NCBI RefSeq assembly: GCF_011040385.1
Contig: NZ_JAAIKB010000001.1
Location: 930,001-994,000 of the forward strand
DNA length: 64,000 nucleotides
Direction of reading: 5' to 3'
Origin: Falsiroseomonas algicola
GTDB taxonomy: Bacteria; Pseudomonadota; Alphaproteobacteria; Acetobacterales; Acetobacteraceae
This document shows positions 16,586 through 25,194 of this stretch, piece after piece; the stretch's first letter is position 1; each line of letters starts with the position of its first letter. Position numbers and translations under genes: made by a program. Below the pieces are notes generated by a model, which was not told the DNA's origin, ran no database searches, and saw only the letters and a program-made list of their open reading frames with translations.

Positions 16586-17029
16586 GGCGACAGGCCGCCA
16601 CACCGCGCGGAAGACAAGGCCGGCCACCGCGCCGATCGCGGCCCCCTGCAGAAAGGGCCGCCAGCCGAGCCCAGCACCGACGCCGCCGATCAGCCCGCCC
16701 AGCAGCAGCGCGCCGCCCAGCGCCCCCGCCAGCGCATAGGCCAGCAGGCCCTGCCGGCGGATGGCGGCGAGGGCCAGGTGCATCGGCAGCCCGCCCAGCA
16801 GGGTGAAGAGCATCGCGAAGGGCAGCAGCGGCAGCGAATCGAGCCAGAGGTCCAGCGCCTCCCGCCACGCCGCCGCGTCCCCAGGCATCGCGGCCTCTCC
16901 GCGCAGCATCGCCAGGAGCGAGACGGCCGGCACGCCGACCGCCATGGCGGCAAGCGCCGCCAGCAGTATGCCCGCCGCCAGCCGCCGAAGGCCGCTGCCG
17001 GTGATGCGCGCGAGGAAGTCGGGGCCCAT
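16577..17029 (-). CDS. Hypothetical membrane protein
   Basis: About 150 residues from the ATG at 17029, with four hydrophobic segments: '[21 protein letters not shown]', '[21 protein letters not shown]', '[22 protein letters not shown]' and '[19 protein letters not shown]', the last pair separated by Gly-rich turns. It has no recognised motif. It converges on thiE with a 9-bp overlap and is divergent from the PhzF gene. Confidence 0.6.
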   Translation of the reverse strand: MGPDFLARITGSGLRRLAAGILLAALAAMAVGVPAVSLLAMLRGEAAMPGDAAAWREALDLWLDSLPLLPFAMLFTLLGGLPMHLALAAIRRQGLLAYALAGALGGALLLGGLIGGVGAGLGWRPFLQGAAIGAVAGLVFRAVWRPVASG

Positions 17030-17127
17030 GCCGCGACCCTGCCACGGGCCGCAATCCGGGTCACGCTGCCTCCCTTGACCCCCGGGGCTGGCCCGGCGCA
17101 TGCCGCGCGACCTGGAGGAGCCCCGCG

Positions 17128-18003
17128 ATGCGCCTGGCCTATGAGACCTGCGACGTCTTCACCGACCGCCGCTTCGGCGGCAATCCGCTGGCCGTGGTGC
17201 GCGATGCCGCCGGGCTGGACACGGCGGCCATGCAGGCCGTGGCGCGGGAGTTCAACCTCAGCGAGACGGTCTTCGTGGAGGCGGCGGACGAGCCCTCCGC
17301 CACCGCCCGCATCCGCATCTTCACCACCGCCATGGAACTGCCCTTTGCCGGCCACCCCAATGTCGGCGCCGCGGTGCTGATCGCGCGCTACCTCGGCATC
17401 CAGGGGGACCGGTTGCGGATCGACCAGGCGGCGGGTCGGGTGGAGGCGACGCTCGCGCGGGATGAGACGGGGCATGTGGTGGCTGCCACCATCACCGCAC
17501 CGAAGCCCTTCGCGCTGGGCCAGGCGCTGGACCCCGCTGCCATCGCCGCCTGCGCCGGGCTGCCAAGCGTGGTCGGGGAGCCCGTCATCGCGTCCTGCGG
17601 CACGCCTTTCGCCGTGGCTGAAGTGGTGGATGAGGCAACGCTCGCCTCCGCCGAGCCCGATGCCGCCGCCTTTCGCCGGCACCTGCCGCCGAGCCTCGCC
17701 ATCGGCCTTCACCTCTTCTGCCGCCAGGGCGAGTCGGATGGATTGATGCGACTGCGCAGCCGGATGTTCGCGCCGCTGGGCGGCCTGACGGAGGATCCCG
17801 CAACGGGGTCGGCGAATGTGGCGCTTGGCGGCCTGCTGCTTGCCCGCGCCGGCGGCCAGCGCCTTTCGCTATCGATCGAGCAGGGAATCGAGATGGGGCG
17901 CCCGAGCCAGCTGGCCGTCGAAGCATGGACCGACCAGGGGGTGATCCGCGCCTCGGTCGGCGGCGGCGTCGTGGCCGTCAGCCGAGGCTGGCTCTACCTG
18001 TAG
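17128..18003 (+). CDS. PhzF family isomerase/epimerase
   Basis: 291 residues, the normal PhzF length. Landmarks: 'YETCDVFTDRRFGGNPLAVV', catalytic Glu46 in 'EFNLSETVFV', 'TTAMELPFAGHPNVGAA' (the G-H-P loop) and 'EDPATGSANVALGG' (the second-half loop). The family isomerises or epimerises small acids; PhzF itself acts in phenazine synthesis, but no other phenazine gene is here, so the substrate is unknown. GGAG lies upstream of the ATG. Confidence 0.88.
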   Translation: MRLAYETCDVFTDRRFGGNPLAVVRDAAGLDTAAMQAVAREFNLSETVFVEAADEPSATARIRIFTTAMELPFAGHPNVGAAVLIARYLGIQGDRLRIDQAAGRVEATLARDETGHVVAATITAPKPFALGQALDPAAIAACAGLPSVVGEPVIASCGTPFAVAEVVDEATLASAEPDAAAFRRHLPPSLAIGLHLFCRQGESDGLMRLRSRMFAPLGGLTEDPATGSANVALGGLLLARAGGQRLSLSIEQGIEMGRPSQLAVEAWTDQGVIRASVGGGVVAVSRGWLYL

Positions 18004-18018
18004 TCCGAAGCGCTGGCA

Positions 18019-18393
18019 TCAGGGCGAGCGGAAGCGGGCGCCGTCCGCCCGGATGAAGACGCGCAGCGGCGTGGTGCCGGCGCCGCTACCATCCCGGCCC
18101 CGCCATCGGCCATTGGTGCACAGCACGCCGCCGCCGCGGACCGGCACGGCGTCGAAGACGACGGTGTTCAGGATGCGCTCCCCGGTCGGGGAAACCGCGG
18201 TGAAGTCGGTGCGGCATTCCGCGCCGATGCGGACTGGATCGTAGTCGTCGATGATCCAGCCGCCGCCACCCGTGCTCTCGAATCGGCGCTCCAGCACCGG
18301 CCAGCCGGCGAAATCCGCTGGCGTCTGCGCCAGCGCGGCACCGGCGGGCGCCAGCGCCAGCACCATGCTGGCCAGCAACATCGATCGCGACAT
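18019..18393 (-). CDS. Hypothetical secreted protein
   Basis: 124 residues from the ATG at 18393. The signal peptide 'MSRSMLLASMVLALAPAGAA' (first residues) ends near 'ALAQT'. The mature part has 'GGGGWIIDDYDPVRIGAECR' and 'VLCTNGRWRGRDGSG' with two cysteines that could pair. It converges on the PhzF gene. No family is recognised; it resembles many small exported proteins of this group. Confidence 0.6.
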   Translation of the reverse strand: MSRSMLLASMVLALAPAGAALAQTPADFAGWPVLERRFESTGGGGWIIDDYDPVRIGAECRTDFTAVSPTGERILNTVVFDAVPVRGGGVLCTNGRWRGRDGSGAGTTPLRVFIRADGARFRSP

Positions 18394-18661
18394 GGGCGGC
18401 CTCCGGCTGCGACGGGGAAACACTCCCCATGCCTGACCTACGGACCGGCCAAGGCGCCGGATGCCGCCGACGGCGAAAAAAGAACGCGTCGCGCAAAAAC
18501 AGGCGTCGAAGGGCGTCCCGACGGTTCCGTTGCCACCCCGCATCGGCCTAGGCTGCCGCACCATCCTCACGCCGCGGTGATCGGGCAGCGTCGCCCGGCT
18601 TGCCGCTGCAGGCGGATGGCGCCGGTCAAGAAGGCGCCACAAGGCGCCGCAGGAGGAAATG

Positions 18662-19135
18662 ATGCAGCGTCGCACCCTGGCCGCCATGGCGGCGACCACC
18701 CTCGTCATCGCCGCGCCCGTGCTGGCGCAGAATTTCAACCGGCCGCCTTCCTTCGGCACGCTGAACCTCAGCGCCAATTTCGCGCCCGACCCGACCGTGG
18801 TGGCGGTGACCGCGGGCGGCAACCTGCCGGCGGAGCGCCTGGGCGGCTCCCAATGCGTGGGCTCCATCGCCGATGCGCCGGATGTGCGGCTGAACTACCG
18901 CGCGGGTCAGGGGCTGCCCCTCTACATCTCCGCCGTGTCGCGCGCCGATGTCACGCTGGTGGTGAACCTGCCGAACGGGCAATGGGCCTGCAACGACGAC
19001 CATGCCGGCAGCACCAATGCAGGCCTCGTCTTCCGCAATCCGCAATCCGGGCAATACGACATCTGGATCGGCCATTACGATCGCGGGAGCCGCGTGCCGG
19101 CACAGCTGCGCATCTCCGAAATCGCGCCACGCTGA
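18662..19135 (+). CDS. Secreted protein with PPC-like beta domain
   Basis: 157 residues. The signal peptide 'MQRRTLAAMAATTLVIAAP' ends near 'VLAQN'. The mature domain has 'ADVTLVVNLPNGQWACNDD' and 'FRNPQSGQYDIWIGHYDRG', a pattern like the bacterial pre-peptidase C-terminal beta domain; two cysteines may form a bridge. AGGAGG lies five bases before the ATG at 18662; an ATG at 18659 is too close. It is divergent from the 18019-18393 gene across a 268-bp gap in which I see no gene or clear promoter. Confidence 0.62.
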   Translation: MQRRTLAAMAATTLVIAAPVLAQNFNRPPSFGTLNLSANFAPDPTVVAVTAGGNLPAERLGGSQCVGSIADAPDVRLNYRAGQGLPLYISAVSRADVTLVVNLPNGQWACNDDHAGSTNAGLVFRNPQSGQYDIWIGHYDRGSRVPAQLRISEIAPR

Positions 19136-19149
19136 CCTGACGATCCGGG

Positions 19150-19180
19150 GCGCCCGCCCCACATGCGGGCGGGCATCCCG
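19150..19180 (+). terminator. Stem-loop after the PPC-like gene
   Basis: GCCCGCC (19152-19158) can pair with GGCGGGC (19168-19174), or with shorter loops in other registers, followed by 'atcccgttt'. The U tract is weak. Confidence 0.45.
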
Positions 19181-19194
19181 TTTCAGGCAGGCGC

Positions 19195-19917
19195 ATGGAC
19201 GAACTGACGTTTCACACCCGCCTGCACAGGCCTGGCACCATCCTCGATGTCGGCGCGCATGACGGGCTGCTGGCGGTACCCTTCTCCCGCCTGCCGGACA
19301 GCAGGCTGCTGGCCTTCGAACCGCTGCCGAGCGCCTTCGCGCGGCTCGATGCCGCGATGCGGGCGGCCCATGGTGGCACGATCCCCGCGCATGTCGCGCT
19401 GCGGCCCGAGGCGATCGGTGCCGCGCCCGGTTCGCTGACGCTCTCCGTCCCCGTGTTGGAGGGCGTCGTGCAGGAGCAATGGGCGAGTGCGGCCAAGGAT
19501 TATGCCGGCTTCGACTCCGTCTCGGTCGAACGGCATGACGTCGCGGTGCTCACCATCGACAGCCTCGGCCTCCCGGACCTCGCGCAGGTGAAGGTGGATG
19601 CGGAGGGGTTCGAGGAGGAGGTCCTGCGCGGCGCCGGCGCGACAATCCGCCGCTGCCGCCCGGTGCTGTCCCTGGAGGTGGAGGAACGCCACCGCCCCGG
19701 CAGCACGCGGGACGTGCCGGCGCTGCTCGCCTCGCTGGGCTATCTGGTCCGCTTCCATCACGCCGGCGCCTTCCATCCCATCGAGGCCTTCGACGCCGCG
19801 ACCATGCAGGTGGCGTCCCCGGACCCGGCGGTCTTCGCGGCCTCCGACCCCTACATCTTCACCTTCTCCGCCTGGCCGGTTGAACAGGACGCCGAGATCA
19901 TCGCGCGCCTTGCGTGA
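19195..19917 (+). CDS. FkbM family methyltransferase
   Basis: 240 residues. The SAM-binding opening 'ILDVGAHDGLLAVPF' is typical, followed by 'LLAFEPLPSAFARL', 'VAVLTIDSLGLPDLAQVKVDAEG' in parts (the conserved D-x-E-G after strand 4) and 'RPVLSLEVEE'. FkbM enzymes O-methylate sugars or polyketides, often of the cell surface. Its TGA overlaps a possible GTG start of the next gene. Confidence 0.83.
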   Translation: MDELTFHTRLHRPGTILDVGAHDGLLAVPFSRLPDSRLLAFEPLPSAFARLDAAMRAAHGGTIPAHVALRPEAIGAAPGSLTLSVPVLEGVVQEQWASAAKDYAGFDSVSVERHDVAVLTIDSLGLPDLAQVKVDAEGFEEEVLRGAGATIRRCRPVLSLEVEERHRPGSTRDVPALLASLGYLVRFHHAGAFHPIEAFDAATMQVASPDPAVFAASDPYIFTFSAWPVEQDAEIIARLA

Positions 19918-19946
19918 GGCTGCCGGCCGCGCGAGGCTCGCGGCTG

Positions 19947-20696
19947 ATGGATCTCCCCTGGCTCGCCTGGCTGCTCGCGCCCATCGCCACCACCTTGATC
20001 GCGGGGCTGAAGGGTGCCTTCGGCGGCGGCTTCGCGCTGCTCGGCATCCCACTGCTGGCGCTGGCGATGGACCCGGTCGAGGCAGGCGCGATGCTGGCGC
20101 CGCTGTTCCTGGCCATGGATGTGGCGGCCTTCCGCTACTGGAAGCACGGCACCTGGTCCAGGCCCGATCTGGCCGTGCTGCTGCCGGGGCTGGCGATGGG
20201 CGTCGTCGTCGGCACGGCGATCGTGGCGCTGCTGCCGCGGGATGGCGTGGCGCTGGCCATGGCGGTGGTGACGCTGGGCTTCGCCGCGAGATACTTCATC
20301 GGCCAGGGTGAGGTCGCGCCACGGCCACGCAGCGCGGTGCGCGGCGTGGCGGCCGGCACGGCGTCCGGCATCACCACCATGCTGGCCCATTCCGGCGGTC
20401 CGCCGCTGGCCATGTATCTGCTGCCGCTGCAACTGCCCAAGGCCGTCTATGCCGGCACCACCAGCATCTACTTCACCATCGCCAATCTGCTGAAGGTCGG
20501 TCCCTGGCTGATGGCGGCGCCGCCGACTCCGTCCACCTGGCTTCTGATGGCGGCCTGCCTGCCCTTCGTCTGGATCGGCGTCTGGGGCGGCTGGACCTTG
20601 CATCAGCGGCTCGACCAGAAGCGGCTCTACTGGTGGTGCCACATCCTGCTGGTGGCCACCGGGCTCAAGCTGCTCTGGGACGGGCTGGCGGGCTGA
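19947..20696 (+). CDS. TauE/SafE family exporter (second copy)
   Basis: 249 residues from the ATG at 19947; a GTG at 19914 overlapping the previous stop would add 11 residues. About eight membrane helices. Family pattern: 'TTLIAGLKGAFGGGFALLGIP' in part, and in the second half 'GVAAGTASGITTMLAHSGGPPL' in part, with the H-S-G-G-P-P motif common to TauE/SafE. The substrate is unknown. It is clearly diverged from the 14705 copy, so this is not a recent duplication. It overlaps the convergent gene by 32 bp. Confidence 0.82.
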   Translation: MDLPWLAWLLAPIATTLIAGLKGAFGGGFALLGIPLLALAMDPVEAGAMLAPLFLAMDVAAFRYWKHGTWSRPDLAVLLPGLAMGVVVGTAIVALLPRDGVALAMAVVTLGFAARYFIGQGEVAPRPRSAVRGVAAGTASGITTMLAHSGGPPLAMYLLPLQLPKAVYAGTTSIYFTIANLLKVGPWLMAAPPTPSTWLLMAACLPFVWIGVWGGWTLHQRLDQKRLYWWCHILLVATGLKLLWDGLAG

Positions 20697-21138
20697 TCAG
20701 GGCATTGACCTGCAGCGCGAGGGCGGTCGCGACCAGCAGGGCGCAGGCGCCATGCCCGGCATGCCATTGCCGGCGCCAGTTCACCCAATCCGGCGGGATG
20801 GCGCCGAGCCGCGCGCCGGCGACCAGCGCATTCACCGGCGCCACGACGACCCACCAGGTCATGAAGGCCGCGAACACCAGCAGGGTGGCGAGCAGGGCGA
20901 CATGCCCTTCCTCCGTTCCCCTGCGCCACCAGGCCAGCCCCAGGCAGGCGAGGGGCGCTGCCACATAGCCGATCACGCCGATAGTGGCGGTGCCTGCGTA
21001 GAGGCGCTGCTGCACGGTCAGCCAGACATCAGGCGGCAGGTTCCATTTGCCCGGCGCTTCCAGCACATGCCCGACCGGCCCCGCCAGCGCCAGCACCAGC
21101 AGGCCGACCACGCCAAGACGCGCCCAATGCAGGCCCAT
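20665..21138 (-). CDS. DUF1772-like membrane protein
   Basis: 157 residues with four membrane helices. The C-terminal 'VVVAPVNALVAGARLGAIP' followed by 'WVNWRRQWHAGHGACALL' fits the DUF1772/anthrone-oxygenase-like pattern (N, then W and R-x-x-W-x-x-x-H). Function of most members is unknown. Its 3' end overlaps the TauE/SafE gene by 32 bp on the opposite strand. Confidence 0.6.
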   Translation of the reverse strand: MGLHWARLGVVGLLVLALAGPVGHVLEAPGKWNLPPDVWLTVQQRLYAGTATIGVIGYVAAPLACLGLAWWRRGTEEGHVALLATLLVFAAFMTWWVVVAPVNALVAGARLGAIPPDWVNWRRQWHAGHGACALLVATALALQVNALISPPARPRAA

Positions 21139-21219
21139 GGCACCACTCCCCGATTGGTTGCGGCAACGTCGGCGGGATCGGCCCGGTTTCAGGAAGGGCT
21201 GATGGCGTAACGGCTTTCG

Positions 21220-22320
21220 CTAACCCGGTCCCTCCAGCAGCTTCAACGGCGGCGCCAGTGCCAGCGGCGCCGCGCGCGAGACGGCGGGCAGCCACAGCAC
21301 ATCCTCGATGTCCCGCGCGCCGGCCACCAGCATCGCCAGGCGATCGAAGCCGAGGGCGATGCCCGCGCCCTCCGGCATGCCGGCCTCCAGCGCCGCGAGG
21401 AATTCCTCATCCACGCCCCAGCCTTGCTCCCCGCTTTCCGCGCGCCGAGCCGCCACGTCGCGTTCGAAGCGCGCGCGCTGCTCCACCGGGTCGGTCAGCT
21501 CGTCGAAGGCATTGGCGAGTTCGAGCCCCGCCACGAAGAGCTCGAACCGCAGCGCCACGCGGCCATCGCGCGGGTCGCGCCGCGCCAGCGCTGCCTGGGG
21601 CGTCGGCCAATGCGTCAGGAAGGTCGCGCGGCCGCGGCCGAGATGCGGCTCCACATGGTCCAGCATCAGGCGGAAGAAGCCATCCTCCCACCCATCGCCG
21701 TCCGGGATGGCAAGGCCGACGCGCGCGGCATTGGCGCGGAGCTTGGCCGCATCGCCCTCCCCTGTCGCGGGATCGACGGTGCCTAGGATGTCCATGCCGC
21801 GGCAATACCGGCTGAAGGCTTCCGCCATGGTCAGGCGCTCGAAGGGAAGGCCGAGGTCGCAGGTGGCGTCGCCATGGGCGACATGGCGGGGCGCGACGGA
21901 GCGCAGCAGCAGTTCCGTCTCCTCCATCAGCGCCGCCATCCCCTGCCCCGGCGCATACCATTCCAGCATGGTGAATTCCGGCGCGTGGCGTGGGCTCGCC
22001 TCCCCGTTGCGCCACACCCGCGCCAGTTCGAAGACCCTGCCCGACCCGCCGACCAGCAGCCGCTTCAGGGCGAGTTCCGGTGAGGTCCGCAGCCACAGCG
22101 GCACGCGGCCGCCGACGCCGAGATGCGGTTCATAGGCGCTGGCGAAGGCGCGGAGATGCACCTCCATCCCCGGCACCGGCACCAGGCAGGGGGTCTCGGC
22201 TTCCGCATAGCCGCGGGCGGCGAAGAAGGCGCGCACATCGGCCGTCAGCCGCGCACGGCGCTTCAGGAAGGGCAGCCGGGCCTGGAGCCTGGCCCAGGGA
22301 TGATGAGTGGCCTCGGCCAT
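21220..22320 (-). CDS. epmA: EF-P lysine ligase EpmA (GenX, LysRS-like)
   Basis: 366 residues, a class II lysyl-tRNA-synthetase core without the anticodon-binding domain. Motif 2 region: 'LWLRTSPELALKRLLVGG' and 'VFELARVWRNGEASPRHAPE' with 'FTMLEWY'; motif 3: 'AGIALGFDRLAMLVAGAR'. EpmA attaches (R)-beta-lysine to a conserved Lys of elongation factor P. It is divergent from epmB with only 39 bp between the start codons, so the promoters must overlap, and efp lies 2.9 kb away. It is slightly longer than the E. coli protein (325 residues). Confidence 0.9.
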   Translation of the reverse strand: MAEATHHPWARLQARLPFLKRRARLTADVRAFFAARGYAEAETPCLVPVPGMEVHLRAFASAYEPHLGVGGRVPLWLRTSPELALKRLLVGGSGRVFELARVWRNGEASPRHAPEFTMLEWYAPGQGMAALMEETELLLRSVAPRHVAHGDATCDLGLPFERLTMAEAFSRYCRGMDILGTVDPATGEGDAAKLRANAARVGLAIPDGDGWEDGFFRLMLDHVEPHLGRGRATFLTHWPTPQAALARRDPRDGRVALRFELFVAGLELANAFDELTDPVEQRARFERDVAARRAESGEQGWGVDEEFLAALEAGMPEGAGIALGFDRLAMLVAGARDIEDVLWLPAVSRAAPLALAPPLKLLEGPG

Positions 22321-22359
22321 GGACGCGCGCCCCGCATTGCGGTTTAGGGGGGCACGATC

Positions 22360-23358
22360 ATGCCCGAAGCCCCCGCCCCCCACCACACCCGGACGATCCG
22401 CGATGCCAACGGCCTGGCCGCCGCCGGCCTGGTGCCGCGTGACGCCGTGCCGGGGCTGGAGGCGGTGCAGGCGCGCTATTCCATCGCGGTCACGCCCGCC
22501 ATGGCCGCGCTGATCGACCCGGCCGACCCCGCCGACCCCATCGCCGCGCAGTACATCCCGCGCACCGAGGAACTGGTGACGGCCCCGCATGAGGTGCTGG
22601 ACCCCACGGCCGACGAACCCTTCACCCCCCTGCCCGGCGTGGTGCACCGCTATCCCGACCGCGCGCTGCTGAAGCCGCTCCTCGCCTGCCCCGTCTATTG
22701 CCGCTTCTGCTTCCGGCGGGAGGTGGTCGGCCCCGATGGCGGGCTGCTGACGGAAGCGGCGCTGGAAGCGGCGCTCGCCTGGTTCGAGCGCACGCCGGCG
22801 GTGCGGGAGGTGATCCTGACCGGCGGCGACCCGCTGATCCTCTCCCCCCGGCGGCTCGGCGCGATCCTGGCGCGGCTTGCCGCCATCCCGCATGTCGAGA
22901 TCCTGCGCATCCACAGCCGCGTGCCCGTCGCCGATCCGGCACGCGTGACGGCGGCCCTGGCCGAGGCGCTGGCGGTGGAGAAGCCGCTCTACCTCTGCGT
23001 CCATGCCAACCATGCGCGGGAGTTTTCCCCGGACGCCGCCACCGCGCTGCGGCGGCTGACCCAGGCGGGCGTCGTGCTGCTCGGCCAATCCGTGCTGCTG
23101 CGCGGCGTGAATGACAGTGCCGAGGCGCTGGAGGATTTGTTCCGCGCCATGCTGCGCCATCGCGTGAAGCCCTACTACCTCCACCAGCTCGACCACGCCC
23201 CCGGCACGGCGCGGTTCGAGGTGCCGCCGGAGGAAGGCCGCGCCCTGCTCCGCCAGCTCCGCCACCGCGTCACCGGCCTGGCCTGGCCCAACTACGTGCA
23301 GGAACGGCCGGGCGGCGCGGGGAAGGTACCGCTGGGGCCGGTGTGGGAGGTCGGCTAG
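22360..23358 (+). CDS. epmB: EF-P lysine 2,3-aminomutase EpmB (radical SAM)
   Basis: 332 residues. The radical SAM cluster C-x3-C-x2-C is Cys110, Cys114 and Cys117 in 'CPVYCRFCFRR'. 'EVILTGGDPLILSP', 'ILRIHSRVPVADP', 'CVHANHAREFSP' and 'KPYYLHQLDHAPGTARF' match the KamA/YjeK family. It makes (R)-beta-lysine for EpmA and lacks the extra N- and C-terminal parts of catabolic aminomutases. Its stop codon abuts exactly the stop of the gene on the other strand. Confidence 0.9.
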   Translation: MPEAPAPHHTRTIRDANGLAAAGLVPRDAVPGLEAVQARYSIAVTPAMAALIDPADPADPIAAQYIPRTEELVTAPHEVLDPTADEPFTPLPGVVHRYPDRALLKPLLACPVYCRFCFRREVVGPDGGLLTEAALEAALAWFERTPAVREVILTGGDPLILSPRRLGAILARLAAIPHVEILRIHSRVPVADPARVTAALAEALAVEKPLYLCVHANHAREFSPDAATALRRLTQAGVVLLGQSVLLRGVNDSAEALEDLFRAMLRHRVKPYYLHQLDHAPGTARFEVPPEEGRALLRQLRHRVTGLAWPNYVQERPGGAGKVPLGPVWEVG

Positions 23359-24276
23359 CTACACCCCATACATGCCACCGACATGCCAGCCGCGATGCGG
23401 CAGGTCATCGAGGCTGCTGCCATCGAAGAAGATGCGCTTGGCAGGCTTGCCGCCGGGGTCCGTGCCGTCGAAGGCCAGGACCTCCTTCGTCGGCATCTCC
23501 GCGCAGAACTTCCCTGACGTGATCTGCACCTGCTTCGGCTTGGCCGGCGGCGTGCGGTGCTTCTCGATGTTTCCCTTCGTGCCCCATTCCGCGAGCCAGA
23601 GATTGTAGGTGGAGCCCTGCACCAGCTCGCACTTCTCCACCAGCGCGATGTGCCGCCAGCGGAAACCGCGGGAATCCTTCTCCCCGAAGGTGCAGGCGAC
23701 GGTGCCTTCCGTGACCTTGGCGGGATCCGTCACCAGCGCCAGCGGCAGGCGGTTGCGGGTGGCATAGACGTCGGGTGTCGCGCCCGCGAGCTTGTCGCTT
23801 TTCCCGTAGCCCATGGCATAGGCGAAGATGGCGGAGGAAGGGGAGATGCCGAGCCAGTTGCCGACGAAGGTGTTGCAGTCCAGCCCGAACCACTTCTCCC
23901 CATAGGCCTTGGGATTGCCGTTGGTCATGCCGCAGAAATGCGCGAGCCGCACGGCATCCGCGATCTCGTCCGGGGAGGCGCGGCAGGCATAGGCGCGGGA
24001 GAGGGAGGGATCGTACCACTCCTCCGCCGGGTTGATCAGCGCGTCATGCCCCTTGATGAAGAAGGGCTGCGACTGCCCGCGCACCGCGGCGGGCGATTTC
24101 AGCTTCAGCTTGGCGGCGAGCTTGGAGAGCAGGACGTAGTATTCGGCCTGGTTCTCCGGCGTCCATCCATTGACGTAGCGCTGGATGTCGAGCGTGACGG
24201 AGATGCCGAGGCGCTGATCGATGATGGGGATGGCGTGATAGAGGCCGGCATAGGCGGCGGGGGAATAGTAGGTCAT
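23359..24276 (-). CDS. Uncharacterised protein, possible papain-like (CHAP/NlpC) fold
   Basis: 305 residues without signal peptide or membrane segment. I do not recognise the family. Notable parts: 'YYVLLSKLAAKLKLKSP', 'EKWFGLDCNTFVGNWLG', where a Cys begins a helix after an acidic residue as in NlpC/P60 and CHAP enzymes, and 'WRHIALVEKCEL', a His on a strand about 70 residues later. This Cys/His order suggests a cysteine peptidase or amidase fold, which is inference only. Its stop directly abuts that of epmB, and it separates the epm genes from the toxin-antitoxin pair. Confidence 0.6.
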   Translation of the reverse strand: MTYYSPAAYAGLYHAIPIIDQRLGISVTLDIQRYVNGWTPENQAEYYVLLSKLAAKLKLKSPAAVRGQSQPFFIKGHDALINPAEEWYDPSLSRAYACRASPDEIADAVRLAHFCGMTNGNPKAYGEKWFGLDCNTFVGNWLGISPSSAIFAYAMGYGKSDKLAGATPDVYATRNRLPLALVTDPAKVTEGTVACTFGEKDSRGFRWRHIALVEKCELVQGSTYNLWLAEWGTKGNIEKHRTPPAKPKQVQITSGKFCAEMPTKEVLAFDGTDPGGKPAKRIFFDGSSLDDLPHRGWHVGGMYGV

Positions 24277-24379
24277 GCGGGCGGGCTTCCTGGCTGGGGC
24301 CGGGCGGGGCGCCGGTGGGCCGGGAGGCTAGCGCGGGGGGGCTGGGGGAATGTGTTGCGCCTGTTGCGCGCAGCGCCAT

Positions 24380-24400
24380 ATGGTCATTTCAAATGACCAT
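24380..24400. promoter_or_regulatory. Perfect palindromic operator of the toxin-antitoxin pair
   Basis: ATGGTCATTT and AAATGACCAT are 10-bp perfect arms around a single C, ending 11 bases before the antitoxin ATG. Phd/YefM antitoxins repress their own promoters through palindromes of this sort, so this is very probably the autoregulatory site. Confidence 0.8.
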
Positions 24401-24411
24401 GTGAGAAGCCC

Positions 24412-24684
24412 ATGCCTGCCGCCAAGCTGATCAACGCCACCGAGTTCAAGGCCACCTGCCTTGACCTGCTGGACCGGCTGAATGCCGGGGAGTGGGAGAG
24501 GCTGGAGGTGACGAAGCGCGGCAAGGTCGTGGCCGTCGTGACCGCACCGGCGCCGGTCGCCGAGGCGGTGGCCGGCCTGCATGGCTTCATGCGCGGCAGC
24601 GTCACGATCCCGTCCGCCCTCGACCTGACTGCCCCAGTGCTGGAGGAGGAGTTCGCCGCGGCTGATGGCGCCGTCCACCGGTGA
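24412..24684 (+). CDS. Phd/YefM family antitoxin
   Basis: 90 residues. 'KLINATEFKATCLDLLDRLN' followed by 'RLEVTKRGKVVAVV' is the prevent-host-death N-terminal DNA-binding fold; the rest is a toxin-wrapping tail with 'FMRGSVTIP'. It neutralises the PIN toxin coded next and represses the operon through the palindrome just upstream. Its TGA overlaps the toxin's GTG in a GTGA arrangement. Confidence 0.85.
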   Translation: MPAAKLINATEFKATCLDLLDRLNAGEWERLEVTKRGKVVAVVTAPAPVAEAVAGLHGFMRGSVTIPSALDLTAPVLEEEFAAADGAVHR

Positions 24685-25109
24685 CCGGCGCCGGCGTCCT
24701 GCTCGACACCTGTGCCGTGATCTGGCTGGCAAATGGGGAGCCGATGGCGCCACCCGCCCTGGCCGCCATCCAGGCGGCTGGCGAGGGCCCCGGCATCCAT
24801 GTCTCCCCGGTATCAGCCTGGGAGATCGGCCTGCTCAGCCGCCCGCGTGGCCAGCGGCAGCCGATGACCTTCGCACCGGACCCGAAGACGTGGTTCGCCC
24901 GGTTCATGGCAGCGCCCGGCATCCGGGAAGCGCCGCTCACCACCGGCATCGCGGTGGATGCCAGTTGGCTGCCAGGCGATCTGCATGGCGATCCCGGCGA
25001 CCGCCTGATCATCGCGACCGCGCGGGATCGAGGTCTGACGATCATCACGCGGGACCGGCTGATCCTGGCCTATGGCGCCACAGGCCATGTGAGCGTCCTG
25101 GGCTGCTGA
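24681..25109 (+). CDS. PIN domain toxin (VapC family)
   Basis: 142 residues from a GTG overlapping the antitoxin stop. The acidic metal-binding residues of PIN nucleases are present: 'VLLDTCAVIWL' (first Asp), 'SAWEIGLL' (Glu), 'GDPGDRLIIATARD' (Asp) and 'IITRDRLIL' (last Asp). Such toxins cut RNA, often tRNA or rRNA. It looks intact. The pair sits between epmB and efp. Confidence 0.87.
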   Translation: MTGAGVLLDTCAVIWLANGEPMAPPALAAIQAAGEGPGIHVSPVSAWEIGLLSRPRGQRQPMTFAPDPKTWFARFMAAPGIREAPLTTGIAVDASWLPGDLHGDPGDRLIIATARDRGLTIITRDRLILAYGATGHVSVLGC

Positions 25110-25194
25110 GCGGGCTGCGCTTGCCCTGCCCTCCCCCACGTTGTAAGCGCCCCCGCACACTCCACACCCCGCTGATCCAGGACGCCCACCCGCC

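Noticed and set aside
17128-18003. Phenazine biosynthesis locus
   Set aside because: Only a PhzF-family gene is present; other phz genes are absent and the family is broad.
24412-25109. Genomic island between epmB and efp
   Set aside because: No integrase, repeats or clear base-composition shift beyond the operator; a simple toxin-antitoxin insertion is enough.
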